A stretch of DNA of 64,000 nucleotides from Vibrionales bacterium SWAT-3 (GCA_000169995.1 AAZW01000005.1:1-64000); one strand, 5' to 3'. Positions 45,664 through 55,514 are shown, numbered from the stretch's first letter. Notes: a model not told the origin generated them from the sequence alone. Numbers and translations: made by a program.

Positions 45664-47088
45664 ATGAAACAGAATTTAGATCTCAGCTGCTTTAAAAATA
45701 ACGATATCCGAGGAATCATTGGTAAACAAATCAATGAGCGCCTAGCTTACCTGCTTGGTATTGCATTTGGCGAATATGTCCTTGCAGAAACATCTAAAAC
45801 GTCATTCGATGAGCTGGCTCAAGTAGTCATTGGTCGTGATAATCGTGAAACCTCATTGCCACTGCAGAAAGCGATGACCACGGGTTTGATTGAATCAGGG
45901 CTCTACGTGGTAGATCTCGGTATGACAGGCACAGAAGAAGTCTACTTTGCGACTCGCCACCTACAAGCCATTGGCGGAGTCCAGATTACAGCAAGCCACA
46001 ATCCAATCAATTACAACGGCATGAAGTTAGTCGGTCTAGACGCTAGCCCAATCAGTAAAAACAATGGGTTAAATGTAATTAAACAGCGGATGGAAGCACT
46101 AGAACATGAGAGAATCAGCGAACAACCGCTCAGCCATGAACAAGCTAGTAATCTCAGTAAAACAACAAGCACTCTCGCTCCTTATGTGGATCACCTACTC
46201 TCTTACATAAAGCCGTCAAAGCTATCACCGATGAAGATTGTGGTTAACGCGGGAAATGGCGTCGCTGGGCATGTCATTGATGCTATTGAGACCAAGTTCA
46301 ATCAACTGAATGCTCCAATCACCTTCATCAAGGTTCATCACACTCCGGATGGGATGTATCCAAATGGCATCCCTAACCCTTTACTCAAAGAAAACCAAAC
46401 TGCTACCCGCGATGCCGTTTTAGAGCACTTCGCAGACCTTGGTATTGCCTGGGATGGTGATTTTGATCGTTGTTTCTTCTTTGATGAAAAAGGTAATTAC
46501 ATTGAGGGTTACTACATCGTCGGTCTGCTAACCGAAGCCTTCTTACTGAAAGATTCCAATGCAACTGTACTACACGACATGCGCATGACATGGAATACAA
46601 TAGAGGTTGCCGAGAGACTAGGTGGAAATGCAGTGGGCGTAAAAGCTGGACATGCTTTGATCAAAGAGAAAATGCGAGAGCTCAACGCTGTGTACGGTGG
46701 AGAGATGAGCGCACATCACTACTTCCGTGATTTTGGATATTGCGACTCAGGGATGATTCCTTGGCTACTCGTCATCGAACTGATTAGTAAGACTCAACAA
46801 TCGCTTCATCAACTTATCAGCTCTAGCGTAGAAAGATTCCCCTCTTCTGGAGAGATCAATCGCAAGGTAGCAGACCCAGAACAAGCTATCGCTCGTGTAC
46901 TTTCATGCTACCAAAAGCGTGCTGTAAACATAGATCATACCGACGGTATTAGCATGGATATGGGTACTTGGCGCTTTAACTTAAGGAAATCCAATACCGA
47001 GCCACTAATCCGGCTTAATGTAGAAACCAAGCAAGATAAAGATTTGTTGTCACTTAAAGTCGACGAGCTAGTGTCTTTCCTAGTTTAA
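45664..47088 (+). CDS. manB: Phosphomannomutase
   Basis: A 474-residue alpha-D-phosphohexomutase interconverting mannose-6- and mannose-1-phosphate for ManC. The phosphoserine is S111 in ITASHNPINYNG, the Mg-binding loop is WDGDFDRCF, and sugar- and phosphate-binding loops GGEMSAHHYFRD and RKSNTEPLIRLN are present. It is the second gene of the manC-manB operon and ends in a terminator, so the pair is self-contained. Confidence 0.95.
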   Translation: MKQNLDLSCFKNNDIRGIIGKQINERLAYLLGIAFGEYVLAETSKTSFDELAQVVIGRDNRETSLPLQKAMTTGLIESGLYVVDLGMTGTEEVYFATRHLQAIGGVQITASHNPINYNGMKLVGLDASPISKNNGLNVIKQRMEALEHERISEQPLSHEQASNLSKTTSTLAPYVDHLLSYIKPSKLSPMKIVVNAGNGVAGHVIDAIETKFNQLNAPITFIKVHHTPDGMYPNGIPNPLLKENQTATRDAVLEHFADLGIAWDGDFDRCFFFDEKGNYIEGYYIVGLLTEAFLLKDSNATVLHDMRMTWNTIEVAERLGGNAVGVKAGHALIKEKMRELNAVYGGEMSAHHYFRDFGYCDSGMIPWLLVIELISKTQQSLHQLISSSVERFPSSGEINRKVADPEQAIARVLSCYQKRAVNIDHTDGISMDMGTWRFNLRKSNTEPLIRLNVETKQDKDLLSLKVDELVSFLV

Positions 47089-47129
47089 AAATACAGGTCA
47101 CTTCCTATTAGCGATTAGGGACTATTAAA

Positions 47130-47161
47130 AAGCCCTTACTCACAAAAGCAAGTAAGGGCTT
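47130..47161. terminator. Terminator between manB and the DAHP synthase gene
   Basis: Perfect stem AAGCCCTTACT / AGTAAGGGCTT with a ten-base loop. A-rich and T-containing flanks could serve both convergent genes; the T-tract on the plus side is short. Confidence 0.75.
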
Positions 47162-47203
47162 CAATTGCCTAAGTCGTTCTAGAGACTAATGAAAGTCACT
47201 AAT

Positions 47204-48256
47204 TTACTTGTTACGGCGAGCTTCAACTGCATCTGCCAGTTGACGAAGTACTGTTTCAGTATCTTCCCAACCAATACAAGCGTCAGTAATTGACTGCCCG
47301 TATGTTGGAGCTTTGCCGTCAACCAAATCCTGGCGACCTTCAACTAGGTGAGATTCGATCATCACACCAAAGATAGCTTTATCACCACCCGAGATCTGTG
47401 CACTTACGTCATCAGACACATTCATTTGACGCTTGAATTGCTTTGAACTGTTTGCATGGCTGAAGTCGATCATTACTTTCTGCGGTAGACCAGAAGCTTC
47501 TAGCTCTTGCTTGATCTTACCAACGTGCTCTGCGCTGTAGTTTGGCTCTTTACCACCACGTAGGATGATATGACAATCTGGGTTACCAGCCGTTTCAACG
47601 ATAGCTGAGTGACCGTACTTAGTTACCGATAAGAAGTGGTGAGAAGCACTTGCAGAGCGGATTGCGTCTGTTGCGATCTTGATGTTGCCATCGGTACCAT
47701 TCTTAAAGCCAACAGGGCATGAAAGACCAGAAGCTAGCTCACGGTGAACTTGAGATTCCGTAGTACGTGCGCCAATTGCACCCCAGCTAATTAAGTCTGC
47801 TACGTATTGAGGCGTGATCATGTCTAGGAATTCACTTGCTGTCGGCATACCCATGTCTGTTAGATCAAGAAGTAGCTTACGTCCAAGGCGCAGACCATCG
47901 TTTAGTTTGAACGTGTCGTCCATGTAAGGGTCATTGATCAGACCTTTCCAGCCAACCGTCGTACGTGGTTTCTCAAAGTAAACACGCATTACGATTTCAA
48001 GCTTATCGCCTAGCTCATCGCGTAGTACTTTCAAACGCTTGCCGTATTCAAGAGCCGCTTCTGGATCATGAATAGAACATGGGCCAACGATAACCAATAA
48101 ACGGTCGTCACTTTCTTCTAGAATGTTGTGAATTGCTTTACGGCTTTCAAAGGTTGTAGAAGAAGCAACTTCTGTCGCTGGAAACTTTTCTAAAACAGCA
48201 ACAGGGGGTAATAACTCTTTTACTTTGTTAATTCTTACATCATCAGTCTGGAACAT
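47204..48256 (-). CDS. Class I 3-deoxy-7-phosphoheptulonate (DAHP) synthase
   Basis: A 350-residue AroF/AroG/AroH-type DAHP synthase, the first enzyme of the shikimate pathway, condensing phosphoenolpyruvate and erythrose-4-phosphate. Visible motifs are VGPCSIHDPEAALEYG, MRVYFEKPRTTVGWKGLIND, GARTTESQVHRE, KNGTDG and MIDFSHANSSKQ, which carry the substrate lysine and metal ligands. Which of the three feedback types it is cannot be told from the sequence alone. A TyrR-like box lies upstream. Confidence 0.93.
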   Translation of the reverse strand: MFQTDDVRINKVKELLPPVAVLEKFPATEVASSTTFESRKAIHNILEESDDRLLVIVGPCSIHDPEAALEYGKRLKVLRDELGDKLEIVMRVYFEKPRTTVGWKGLINDPYMDDTFKLNDGLRLGRKLLLDLTDMGMPTASEFLDMITPQYVADLISWGAIGARTTESQVHRELASGLSCPVGFKNGTDGNIKIATDAIRSASASHHFLSVTKYGHSAIVETAGNPDCHIILRGGKEPNYSAEHVGKIKQELEASGLPQKVMIDFSHANSSKQFKRQMNVSDDVSAQISGGDKAIFGVMIESHLVEGRQDLVDGKAPTYGQSITDACIGWEDTETVLRQLADAVEARRNK

Positions 48257-48404
48257 TGCTTACTTCTTCCTATTTTCTAACCTTGGGCTGAATCTACGTT
48301 ATCTCACGTAACTTTCCCTCAGCACATATCTTCTTGTTCCCTGTAACTTAACTAGTAAAAACGCCAGTTTCAATCACTATTTTAAAAAGAACGCAATTTT
48401 TTTT

Positions 48405-48424
48405 GTGTTTTATATTTAAAACAC
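48405..48424. promoter_or_regulatory. TyrR-like palindrome
   Basis: GTGTTTT and AAAACAC are separated by six bases; the G-N14-C spacing essential for TyrR boxes is kept, but the inner half-sites (TTT/AAA) differ from the TGTAAA-N6-TTTACA consensus. It lies about 150 bases before the synthase start. Confidence 0.35.
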
Positions 48425-48534
48425 CCCGTATAACTTTATTTACACGCTATCGATTGCGCAATTTCAATAGGATAACGTTGAATGTTTTTTCACCCATCAC
48501 TTGTCAACAAAACTGTTCTATCAACAGAAACAAA

Positions 48535-48561
48535 AAAGCCCACGCTGTTAACGTGAGCTTT
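48535..48561 (-). terminator. Terminator of the DUF3820 gene
   Basis: Ten-base stem AAAGCTCACG / CGTGGGCTTT on the minus strand with one mismatch, followed by TTTTTTG. Confidence 0.75.
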
Positions 48562-48569
48562 AAAATTAA

Positions 48570-48785
48570 TTACATTCTTTTCAATGGTTTGACGACACTA
48601 TCGAGCCCTTCTATTTTTAGCGCTAGGCACAGTTTGAGCAAGTCACCTAGCTCGCCATTTGGAAAACCCTTGCGGTCAAACCACAATAAATATTCTTCAG
48701 GTAAGTCAATTAGTGTGCGGCCGGCGTACTTTCCAAATGGCATCTGCATTCGAGCCAACTTAATCAGGTTCTCTTTCTCTAGCAT
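48570..48785 (-). CDS. DUF3820 family small protein
   Basis: A 71-residue cytoplasmic protein with the DUF3820 pattern MPFGKYAGRTLIDLPEEYLLWF, followed by a Gly-rich turn and a helical GDLLKLCLALK segment. The family is widespread in Vibrio and its function is not established. It lies 12 bp downstream of the DUF3313 lipoprotein gene and is likely co-transcribed with it. Confidence 0.9.
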   Translation of the reverse strand: MLEKENLIKLARMQMPFGKYAGRTLIDLPEEYLLWFDRKGFPNGELGDLLKLCLALKIEGLDSVVKPLKRM

Positions 48786-48797
48786 TGTTCGGTCTTT

Positions 48798-49469
48798 CTA
48801 TGCGTCATCGATGTTCTGTAGAGTATCACCTAAACGTTCAACCCAATAGTTGATTGCATCTTTGGCATCATCAAGTGAATCGATCATAGTCGAAAAGTCC
48901 TTATTTCCAGCTTCGCGATCGATCGCTGCGAACAATGGTGTGCCATCTTGAGCGTCACTCACCAACAGTTCGACACTCGCACTACCAACATTGGTGTGCT
49001 CTCCTGTCGCAACTTTGGAGATGGTTGACATGGCAAGCCCAAACGGTAAGACACTACTGGTAACGGCTAAGATAGGATTTGGCGTTTCAACGTTGCTCAA
49101 CGCGATACTCAGGCGTAATGTTTTACCCGACGGCTCGTCGACGATTACTTTGTGAGGTGATATTTTCTCCTCTAATCGACTCACCATATGGTCGGTAAGT
49201 TCCTGAATTTCTTCTTGATCTAACGAACCTTCTTCGGCAAGCACAAAGATTTGGTCAATGACGACAGAATCATAATCATCCAACTTGCTCTTCAAGCGAT
49301 CGGCGTCACGCAGCCCTATTCTTGCCCAAACGAGGTCAACTCCCCCGTCAGGGCCAGGCTGAAAATCTTCATAAGTGGTGAATTTTGTAGCAGTCTTGAT
49401 TGGGCCGCCTGCACAACCAAACAAAAAGATGCTGGTTGCGACAAGCAAAAATAGTTTTAGAGGATTCAT
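48798..49469 (-). CDS. DUF3313 lipoprotein
   Basis: A 223-residue lipoprotein. The start at 49469 (MNPLKLFLLVA) gives a proper signal with lipobox LFGC (Cys about 20); the longer frame to 49496 has nine extra residues with no family support. The mature domain has family stretches VDLVWARIGLRDADRLKS, VLPFGLAMSTISK, ASVELLVSDAQDG and a C-terminal helix INYWVERLGDTL. The function is unknown; it is probably anchored in the outer membrane. Confidence 0.87.
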   Translation of the reverse strand: MNPLKLFLLVATSIFLFGCAGGPIKTATKFTTYEDFQPGPDGGVDLVWARIGLRDADRLKSKLDDYDSVVIDQIFVLAEEGSLDQEEIQELTDHMVSRLEEKISPHKVIVDEPSGKTLRLSIALSNVETPNPILAVTSSVLPFGLAMSTISKVATGEHTNVGSASVELLVSDAQDGTPLFAAIDREAGNKDFSTMIDSLDDAKDAINYWVERLGDTLQNIDDA

Positions 49470-49564
49470 AGCACACTTAGATTGGAAGAAAAACACCCAA
49501 GTATGCTATACCATATGTGGAAAGTTTGTCGAAAAGGGGCTATAACTCAGAGCTAGCTCTAAAA

Positions 49565-49918
49565 TTAGTTGTGTTGAACAGTGTGAGCATACTCTACGAT
49601 AACTTGATTTCCTTCGATGTAAGCATTTTGGATCTCTCCATCAACACTCATTCTACTTTTCAGATAGACCACTTTAGGACCAGAGTCATTTCCTTCTTTA
49701 AGTGACGGGAATACGTTTCTTGGTTCCAAATGAAGTAGACGACAGAAATGGCTCACAAATGACATAGTCAGCGGCGACTCCCCTCGCAGCACATTTGAGA
49801 AATCAAGCTGACTCATTCCAAGCTTCTTTGAAAACTCCATCTGCGTGATTCGCATTCGTGATTTTTGTGACATCCACGTTTGGTACAACGCTTCTCTATC
49901 TTGTTCAGTGAATTCCAT
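49565..49918 (-). CDS. XRE-family helix-turn-helix protein
   Basis: A 117-residue small regulator. The helix-turn-helix is in residues about 20-60 (ITQMEFSKKLGMSQLDFSNVLRGESPLT), followed by a small domain with beta strands (VVYLKSRMSV, NAYIEGNQVIVEYA). The start at 49918 has AAAGGAG five bases upstream and is preferred over the longer frame to 49966. Targets are unknown. It is divergent from gbpA but about 480 bp away. Confidence 0.83.
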   Translation of the reverse strand: MEFTEQDREALYQTWMSQKSRMRITQMEFSKKLGMSQLDFSNVLRGESPLTMSFVSHFCRLLHLEPRNVFPSLKEGNDSGPKVVYLKSRMSVDGEIQNAYIEGNQVIVEYAHTVQHN

Positions 49919-49966
49919 ACTGACTCCTTTATATAATTCATACCAATTAATTGTCCGGTTTTTCAT

Positions 49967-50401
49967 ACATAACGTGTCAGGGTTTGGTTAGTGGAAACCA
50001 AAGGTTTGGTTTTGATATGCGCTCAATCGTTATCAACAACTAAAGTTAAGCACCCAAACCATTCACAAAAGCAATTAGAGCAAATACTTTCTTAATTTAT
50101 TTCAATTACTTATGAGTTAACAAACGAATCATATAGCAAGTTAATTTGTATTAAGAATTAAAAGTTCGAGATTAGCATCCCACATTTAAATCGATTGATT
50201 CGCATTTATAAAACTCGTTGGCTACATTCCGCTTGCTTAAACGCACTTCTGGCAAACTATTTGAAAGAATAGGACGCAAAGCCACCGGTCTGTCGACAAA
50301 TGTTCTGTCTATGATAGCGGAGCTGCCACTTAATAGAATTTAAGTGTAAATGCATGCCGGAGTGTTCTCTTTTTGTCGGCCAAATACAGTAAGGACAAAT
50401 A
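49967..50401. other. gbpA leader region
   Basis: This 435-bp region between the XRE gene and gbpA holds the c-di-GMP riboswitch and its expression platform in the last 160 bases, and gbpA promoter sequence in the AT-rich first part. Confidence 0.6.
50241..50330 (+). ncRNA. GEMM-I cyclic di-GMP riboswitch upstream of gbpA
   Basis: The conserved GEMM-I core is plainly visible: ACGCAC, GGCAAAC, a GAAA tetraloop closing a short stem (ACTATTT/GAATAG), the diagnostic GGACGCAAAGCC joining segment, then CACCGG and the closing TAGCGGAGCTGCC. A seven-base hairpin CACTTAA/TTAAGTG (50327-50346) overlaps its 3' end and could be the expression platform. V. cholerae has a class I c-di-GMP riboswitch (Vc1) at the same position before gbpA, where c-di-GMP is reported to promote expression. 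Confidence 0.92.
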
Positions 50402-51868
50402 ATGAAACAACTCCCAAAAAAATCACTCATCGCTCTGTCGCTACTAAGCGTTAGTGGTGCAAGCTTCGGTCACGGTTATGTCTCGGCATACAATAATGGC
50501 GTCGCTGAAAGCCGTGTAGCGCTGTGTAAATTCCCAGCGAGTGATACACAAGAGAAGAACACCAACTGTGGTGGTATCCAATACGAACCGCAAAGTGTCG
50601 AAGGTCCTGAAGGCTTCCCTGAGGTTGGCCCTGCAGATGGAAAAATCGCTAGTGCGCAATCTTCTTTAGCGGCTGCACTAGACGAGCAAACGGCAGACCG
50701 TTGGGTTAAACGCCCTATCCAATCTGGCTCTCAATACTTTGAGTGGACATTCACAGCAAACCACGTGACTCACGATTGGAAATACTACATTACAAAACCA
50801 GACTGGAATCCAAACCAACCTTTGGCTCGCAGTTCTTTTGATCTAACGCCATTCTGTGTAGTCGAAGGCAATATGGAACAGCCACCAATGCAAGTAAGCC
50901 ACTTGTGTAATGTCCCTGAGCGTGAAGGCTACCAAGTGATTCTTGCTGTTTGGGATGTGGGTGATACTGCAATGGCTTTCTACAACGTTATTGATGTGAA
51001 ATTCGATGGCGATGGCCCGATCATTCCTGATTGGGACCAAGGCGGTCAAATCAACCCAACTCGCGACCTAAACATCGGTGATGCCGTTTACACTCGTGTC
51101 TTTGACCAATCTGGTGAGAACGCTTCATACAGCACAGAGCTAGTCATTGAGAACAACGAGCAAGGTAAAGCGAATAAATGGTCTTATGCATTAGCATCAA
51201 AGATCAACCAAGAGCAGACACAAATCAAAGCGGGTCAATTGAACGACCAAGGTGATTTCGCTCCTGTATACGGCTCAAACCCGGTTTACTTAAAAGCAGG
51301 TTCAGGCTTTAAGAGCGTCGAAATAGGCTACAAGATTGATACTCCAGAGCCAGAGCATGAAGTTGAAGTAACAGGTTTAGAGTCAGAGTACATTATCGAC
51401 GAGAATCAACCGACTCAACTTGATCTTACTCTAGCGGCAACGGGCGACGTTCAAGCAGAGCTCACGGTATACAACCACCATCGTGAAGCACTGGCGTCTC
51501 AGAAATCTGAACTTAAAGACGGACAAGTTGAAGATGTTCAATTGACTCTGTCTAAATCTGAAGCTGGCCACCACATGCTTGTGGTTGTGACCAAAGATGA
51601 CCAAGGTAACTTAGTGGATCAGAACACGCTTGATTTCCACCTGATGGACGAACAAACACCGCCACCAGCGGGCGATTACGACTTCGTATTCCCTGAAAGC
51701 ATTGAGTCTTACACCGCGGGTACGAAAGTACTAAGCAGCGATGGTAGTGTTTATCAGTGTAAAGAGTTCCCATACTCTGGTTACTGTGTTCAATGGGCAC
51801 CAACGGCAACTCAGTACGAACCTGGCGTAGGTTCACACTGGCAAGATGCTTGGAGCAAAGTGGACTAA
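50402..51868 (+). CDS. gbpA: N-acetylglucosamine-binding protein GbpA with AA10 lytic polysaccharide monooxygenase
   Basis: A 488-residue secreted colonisation factor. The signal peptide ends at Gly23, exposing His24 as the N-terminal copper ligand; the second copper-brace His is H121 in ANHVTHDW. The AA10 domain covers about 24-200, followed by GbpA middle domains (about 205-410). The C-terminal chitin-binding domain begins near [13 protein letters not shown] and has aromatic residues in [11 protein letters not shown] and HWQDAW. It binds and oxidises chitin and helps attachment to chitin and to intestinal mucin in V. cholerae. Riboswitch control is predicted. Confidence 0.96.
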   Translation: MKQLPKKSLIALSLLSVSGASFGHGYVSAYNNGVAESRVALCKFPASDTQEKNTNCGGIQYEPQSVEGPEGFPEVGPADGKIASAQSSLAAALDEQTADRWVKRPIQSGSQYFEWTFTANHVTHDWKYYITKPDWNPNQPLARSSFDLTPFCVVEGNMEQPPMQVSHLCNVPEREGYQVILAVWDVGDTAMAFYNVIDVKFDGDGPIIPDWDQGGQINPTRDLNIGDAVYTRVFDQSGENASYSTELVIENNEQGKANKWSYALASKINQEQTQIKAGQLNDQGDFAPVYGSNPVYLKAGSGFKSVEIGYKIDTPEPEHEVEVTGLESEYIIDENQPTQLDLTLAATGDVQAELTVYNHHREALASQKSELKDGQVEDVQLTLSKSEAGHHMLVVVTKDDQGNLVDQNTLDFHLMDEQTPPPAGDYDFVFPESIESYTAGTKVLSSDGSVYQCKEFPYSGYCVQWAPTATQYEPGVGSHWQDAWSKVD

Positions 51869-51922
51869 TTATTAGTAAGGTACTTACTTTCAAGTACGTA
51901 AGCTTGTGTAATTAGTCAAACA

Positions 51923-51950
51923 AAAACGGATGCCCAGAGCATCCGTTTTC
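51923..51950 (+). terminator. Terminator after gbpA
   Basis: Perfect eleven-base stem AAAACGGATGC / GCATCCGTTTT with a five-base loop, ending in TTTTC. Confidence 0.85.
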
Positions 51951-51977
51951 TTATTCAGCAACAGCAGAAATGCGGTA

Positions 51978-52916
51978 TCAAAGTAGATAGTGGTCTGCCA
52001 ACAAAGCCACAAACAAGATCATGAGATGATAAATAGAGAACTTAAATGTCTTCATCGCCATGTTAGGCTCATCACGATACTTCAATACCCAGGCATGATA
52101 CACAAACCCACCGTTGAGCAGCAAAGACGCGCTCAGGTATATCCAACTACTCATTCCAACTAACACTGGCAGCACACACACGATGCTTAGCAGTAGTGTA
52201 TATAGCAGAATTGAAGTTTTGGTATAAGCTATCCCATGTGTCACAGGCAACATCGGAATATTCACCTTGGCATACTCGTCACGACGATGAATCGCAAGTG
52301 CCCAAAAGTGAGGCGGTGTCCAGATGAAGATGATCATCACCAGCAGCCATGCGTTGGAATGTAGCTCGTTCGTCACAGCTGTCCAACCCAATAAAGGTGG
52401 CATTGCCCCTGCGATCCCTGCAATAACAATGTTCTGTGGCGTCGCTCGTTTTAAATACATGGTATAGATAACCGCATAACCTAATAGGCTCGCAAAGGTT
52501 AGCCAAGCCGTAAGCGGGTTAACTAACAAGGCTAGCGTCACAAAGCCAAGTAAGCCGATACCTGCTGCAAAGGCGAATACTCGTACGCTGCTGAGCTCAC
52601 CCGATGGTAAAGGACGACGGTTAGTGCGAGACATTTGCCCATCGATCTTCTTGTCGATCAAATGATTAAATGCAGCGGCTGAACCCGCCATCAACCCTAT
52701 CCCTATCATGCCAAATAATGCTTGCTGTAAAGGCAATCCGTTAGGCACAGCTAAACACATGCCTACTAATGCTGTTAACAACATCAAAGCGACCACTTTA
52801 GGCTTGGTCAATGTTAAATAGACCTTCCAAGCTGCTTTGTTTTGAGCAGCAACTTCATGACTTGAAGCGGTATCTTGAACCACAATTTGATGCTGTGTTG
52901 AAGTTCTACTGACCAT
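51978..52916 (-). CDS. cyoE: Protoheme IX farnesyltransferase (heme O synthase)
   Basis: A 312-residue UbiA-family membrane enzyme that adds a farnesyl group to heme B, giving heme O. The Mg-prenyl-diphosphate motif is [15 protein letters not shown], and the second is [13 protein letters not shown]. About nine membrane helices. The start at 52916 has AAGGAGG within ideal distance; the longer frame to 52937 is less likely. It overlaps the end of ctaA by 11 bases, so heme O and heme A synthesis are coupled in one operon. Confidence 0.95.
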   Translation of the reverse strand: MVSRTSTQHQIVVQDTASSHEVAAQNKAAWKVYLTLTKPKVVALMLLTALVGMCLAVPNGLPLQQALFGMIGIGLMAGSAAAFNHLIDKKIDGQMSRTNRRPLPSGELSSVRVFAFAAGIGLLGFVTLALLVNPLTAWLTFASLLGYAVIYTMYLKRATPQNIVIAGIAGAMPPLLGWTAVTNELHSNAWLLVMIIFIWTPPHFWALAIHRRDEYAKVNIPMLPVTHGIAYTKTSILLYTLLLSIVCVLPVLVGMSSWIYLSASLLLNGGFVYHAWVLKYRDEPNMAMKTFKFSIYHLMILFVALLADHYLL

Positions 52917-53961
52917 GATTACCTCCTTGTAATACACTGTTCTTTACCAAGCGCTCACTTGGTTTTCGTTGCCACACAACAAAGTTTGTCACAACCAAAC
53001 TGACAAGCAGCATCGCCGCAACTAAGTTATGCAGCACAGCCACTGAAATCGGTAGATGGAACCATACGTTACTGATCCCTAAACTGACTTGCACGGCTAA
53101 TACCAATGCCACAATGACACCCAGTTTTTGGTGTGCTGTTTGACCAAACTTCCACAACTGATACACGACCATTAGCACCGTTATCGTTGCCACAATAGCA
53201 CCAAACCTATGCATAACATGTATGGTGAGCCTTGCTGGATACTCGAGTACACCAAACTCATAGTTATCATGACCATGCTGCGCAAAGTCGAACGCATTCT
53301 TAAAGTCTAAGTAGCTTGTCCAATTCCCTTCACAGATAGGTAGTTGAGTACATACCAGCGCGGCATAATTTGAAGACGTCCAGCCGCCGAGTAAGATCTG
53401 TCCAACTACAATTAACAAGCCAAAAAGTGCAGCAAACTTGATAGTCGCCGAGTGTGTCGTTTCACTGAACCGAGTCTGGAAATTAGAGAGGCGACAATAG
53501 AGCAGGCAGAGCAAAGACAGTAGAGTGAACCCTCCCATCAAATGCGCCATTACCACAACTGGCATCAGCTTGAGGGTTACAGTCCACATACCCAATAAAG
53601 CCTGAAAGATCACCGTTGCCGAAATAAGTAAAGGTAGCCCAGCAGAAGTGATGTTCTTTTTAATACACCAAGCGACGACGACAAAGATAAGAAGCCCTAA
53701 CGAACCAGCAAAGTAGCGATGTATCATCTCTATCCAAGCTTTATCAGCCTCAAGAGCACGTTCAGGGAATTGGAGGCTGGCTTGGTTTACCGCTTGTGCA
53801 TCAGACGGTACTGTGAGCTTTCCATAACACCCAGGCCAATCAGGGCAACCAAGCCCAGCGTCCGATAATCGGGTATAAGCACCGAGCACAATCACTGTCA
53901 GCGTCAGTAAGATAGTCACTCGCATCACGAGCATGAGTAAATCAGGGGCTTTGTTCTGCAT
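52906..53961 (-). CDS. ctaA: Heme A synthase (COX15/CtaA)
   Basis: A 351-residue membrane oxygenase converting heme O to heme A. Eight hydrophobic helices are seen, with the motif [18 protein letters not shown] and heme-ligating His residues in [17 protein letters not shown] and VMHRFGA, HNLVAAM. The Cys pair in [10 protein letters not shown] belongs to the family. It precedes cyoE in the cox operon. Confidence 0.94.
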   Translation of the reverse strand: MQNKAPDLLMLVMRVTILLTLTVIVLGAYTRLSDAGLGCPDWPGCYGKLTVPSDAQAVNQASLQFPERALEADKAWIEMIHRYFAGSLGLLIFVVVAWCIKKNITSAGLPLLISATVIFQALLGMWTVTLKLMPVVVMAHLMGGFTLLSLLCLLYCRLSNFQTRFSETTHSATIKFAALFGLLIVVGQILLGGWTSSNYAALVCTQLPICEGNWTSYLDFKNAFDFAQHGHDNYEFGVLEYPARLTIHVMHRFGAIVATITVLMVVYQLWKFGQTAHQKLGVIVALVLAVQVSLGISNVWFHLPISVAVLHNLVAAMLLVSLVVTNFVVWQRKPSERLVKNSVLQGGNHGQ

Positions 53962-54035
53962 CGTTTATCTCCCTATACTTATTCCCTTTCACTGACAGAG
54001 TTCAGTCACCACAGTCAAACTGATTCGCTTATCAG

Positions 54036-54644
54036 CTACCCAACACGTGACAGCTTAAGAAGCTTTCTGAGGTCATGAATCATGCCTTTGGACTGCCCGA
54101 CTAACTGCGACGGTTCTGAGACACTTTTGTATTCCATAACGAGTTGACCAAGGGGATCAATGATAACAATCGAAGCTGGCGCGAACTTGGTGCTTAACTG
54201 CTCCCCACCAGACAGAAATGACAAATCAGGTTTGTTAAATGCTCCTGGTAATGCATCCCCTTCAGAAACAAAAACCACAGCAGTCACTCGCTCTTTGTTC
54301 TTCCCTAGCGCTAAGTAGCTTTGGTTCAAGTAGTGAAGTTGTTGTTCGCATAAGCTATCGCAGTCCGTTGGCGCAATGTAACCCACCAACCATCCTTCTC
54401 CTTCCATTGGAGCCGTCAGCCCAAAATCTTGTAGAGTCACTCTTGGCTCAACCAACTCCCCCGTATTTGTCACACCAGATGTGTACCAATTTTGCTCTAA
54501 TACAGTTTTAGCGATAATGGCAGGTAAGGCGAAGACCAAAATCAATCCGATAAGTACAAGTCGACCACGTGAGCGGCGCTGTTTAAACGCCGCAAGATTA
54601 GCATCGGTACTGCCCTTTTTAGTTTGTGTTTGAGACTTATCCAT
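54036..54644 (-). CDS. Cytochrome oxidase-associated thioredoxin-like membrane protein
   Basis: A 202-residue protein with a basic N-terminus, one membrane helix (about residues 29-47) and a periplasmic domain (about 85-195). The domain reads WLVGYIAPTDCDSLCEQQLHYL and resembles a thioredoxin/Sco fold, with a CxxxC motif as in Sco copper chaperones but without the usual downstream His. Position between ctaA and SURF1 supports a role in oxidase assembly. The exact function is not known. Confidence 0.75.
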   Translation of the reverse strand: MDKSQTQTKKGSTDANLAAFKQRRSRGRLVLIGLILVFALPAIIAKTVLEQNWYTSGVTNTGELVEPRVTLQDFGLTAPMEGEGWLVGYIAPTDCDSLCEQQLHYLNQSYLALGKNKERVTAVVFVSEGDALPGAFNKPDLSFLSGGEQLSTKFAPASIVIIDPLGQLVMEYKSVSEPSQLVGQSKGMIHDLRKLLKLSRVG

Positions 54645-54703
54645 TTTGATTCCCTGTATTAGTCGCTGCCGATCGCTAACCGTGTTTTTGTCGTTACAAG
54701 CAT

Positions 54704-55513
54704 TTACTTCTTTTTCATGTGACTGTGTTTATTCAAGTACCTAAACCCAATCAAAAGCATCAGCGAAAGCAATACCGCAGCCATAACAAACCATTGAAAA
54801 GAGTAACCAAAGTGCTTCTCAGACTTCATCGCTGTCGGGCGCCATAACATTTCATAAGGCCATGAATCCAAGCTCTGAGGTTGAAAAATAAACGGCAACA
54901 CCGCTTGTCCTGTGTATTGTGATAACGCTTCTATGTTGATGTTTTGAATCCTTTTCGGCGTCGTGTTTTCTAGACCAAGTTCCTGACTTAACGGATTCAC
55001 CGAACGTGTATACAAGCGCCCAGACATCTCGATTGGTAGCGTGATATTTCCTATTTTTGGTAACTCCCTTCTGTCATTACTTGCTGCAACGAATCCAAGA
55101 TCGATCAAAAGCTGTTTTCTTCCATCTTGAGTTTGGACTTCGCTCAGCATGTAAATAACATACCCCACCGTTCCTTGATTGATTTGATTGTCCAGCAAGA
55201 GAATTAAACCATTCGATTTCACTAATTCGACGTCAGCTTTCAAGCCATTTAAGGTCGAAGGGAGCACCGGCTGCTGAGTTCCAACGCTTGCCTCTCGCCA
55301 TTCATTGAGCACTGCATCTAGTGGTTTAGAAGGTTGCACAGCTCTCTGTGATAACTGCTGTTCATAACGTAGTTTCTCGTTACCTCTGTCTAACTGCCAT
55401 AAACCCAACTTGATTAAAGTGCCGACTGAAACCAAAGTTAAAGCAACCGCAAACCAAAAACCTTTACTGCGGAACGTTCGTTCATCATGATTCAAACGGT
55501 TTGGAGTTATCAC
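54704..55513 (-). CDS. SURF1-family cytochrome oxidase assembly protein
   Basis: A 269-residue protein with two membrane helices (FWFAVALTLVSVGTLIKLGLWQL near the N-terminus and FQWFVMAAVLLSLMLLIG at the end) flanking a periplasmic domain; the LGLWQLDRGNEK motif is diagnostic of SURF1. SURF1 helps insert heme A into subunit I. The frame is open up to 55603, but that would lie across the divergent DUF2909 gene; a GTG at 55513 is taken as the start. Its ribosome site is weak, so the start is uncertain by a few codons. Confidence 0.83.
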   Translation of the reverse strand: MITPNRLNHDERTFRSKGFWFAVALTLVSVGTLIKLGLWQLDRGNEKLRYEQQLSQRAVQPSKPLDAVLNEWREASVGTQQPVLPSTLNGLKADVELVKSNGLILLLDNQINQGTVGYVIYMLSEVQTQDGRKQLLIDLGFVAASNDRRELPKIGNITLPIEMSGRLYTRSVNPLSQELGLENTTPKRIQNINIEALSQYTGQAVLPFIFQPQSLDSWPYEMLWRPTAMKSEKHFGYSFQWFVMAAVLLSLMLLIGFRYLNKHSHMKKK

Positions 55514-55514
55514 T

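Larger units (their letters stand above)
48257..48569. other. Intergenic region upstream of the DAHP synthase gene
   Basis: About 313 bp holding the synthase promoter, a TyrR-like palindrome at 48405-48424 and, at the right, the terminator of the DUF3820 gene. No leader peptide rich in aromatic codons was evident. Confidence 0.45.

Noticed and set aside
48403..48849. 148-codon plus-strand frame
   Set aside because: Antisense to DUF3820 and the DUF3313 lipoprotein genes, which are supported by family motifs.
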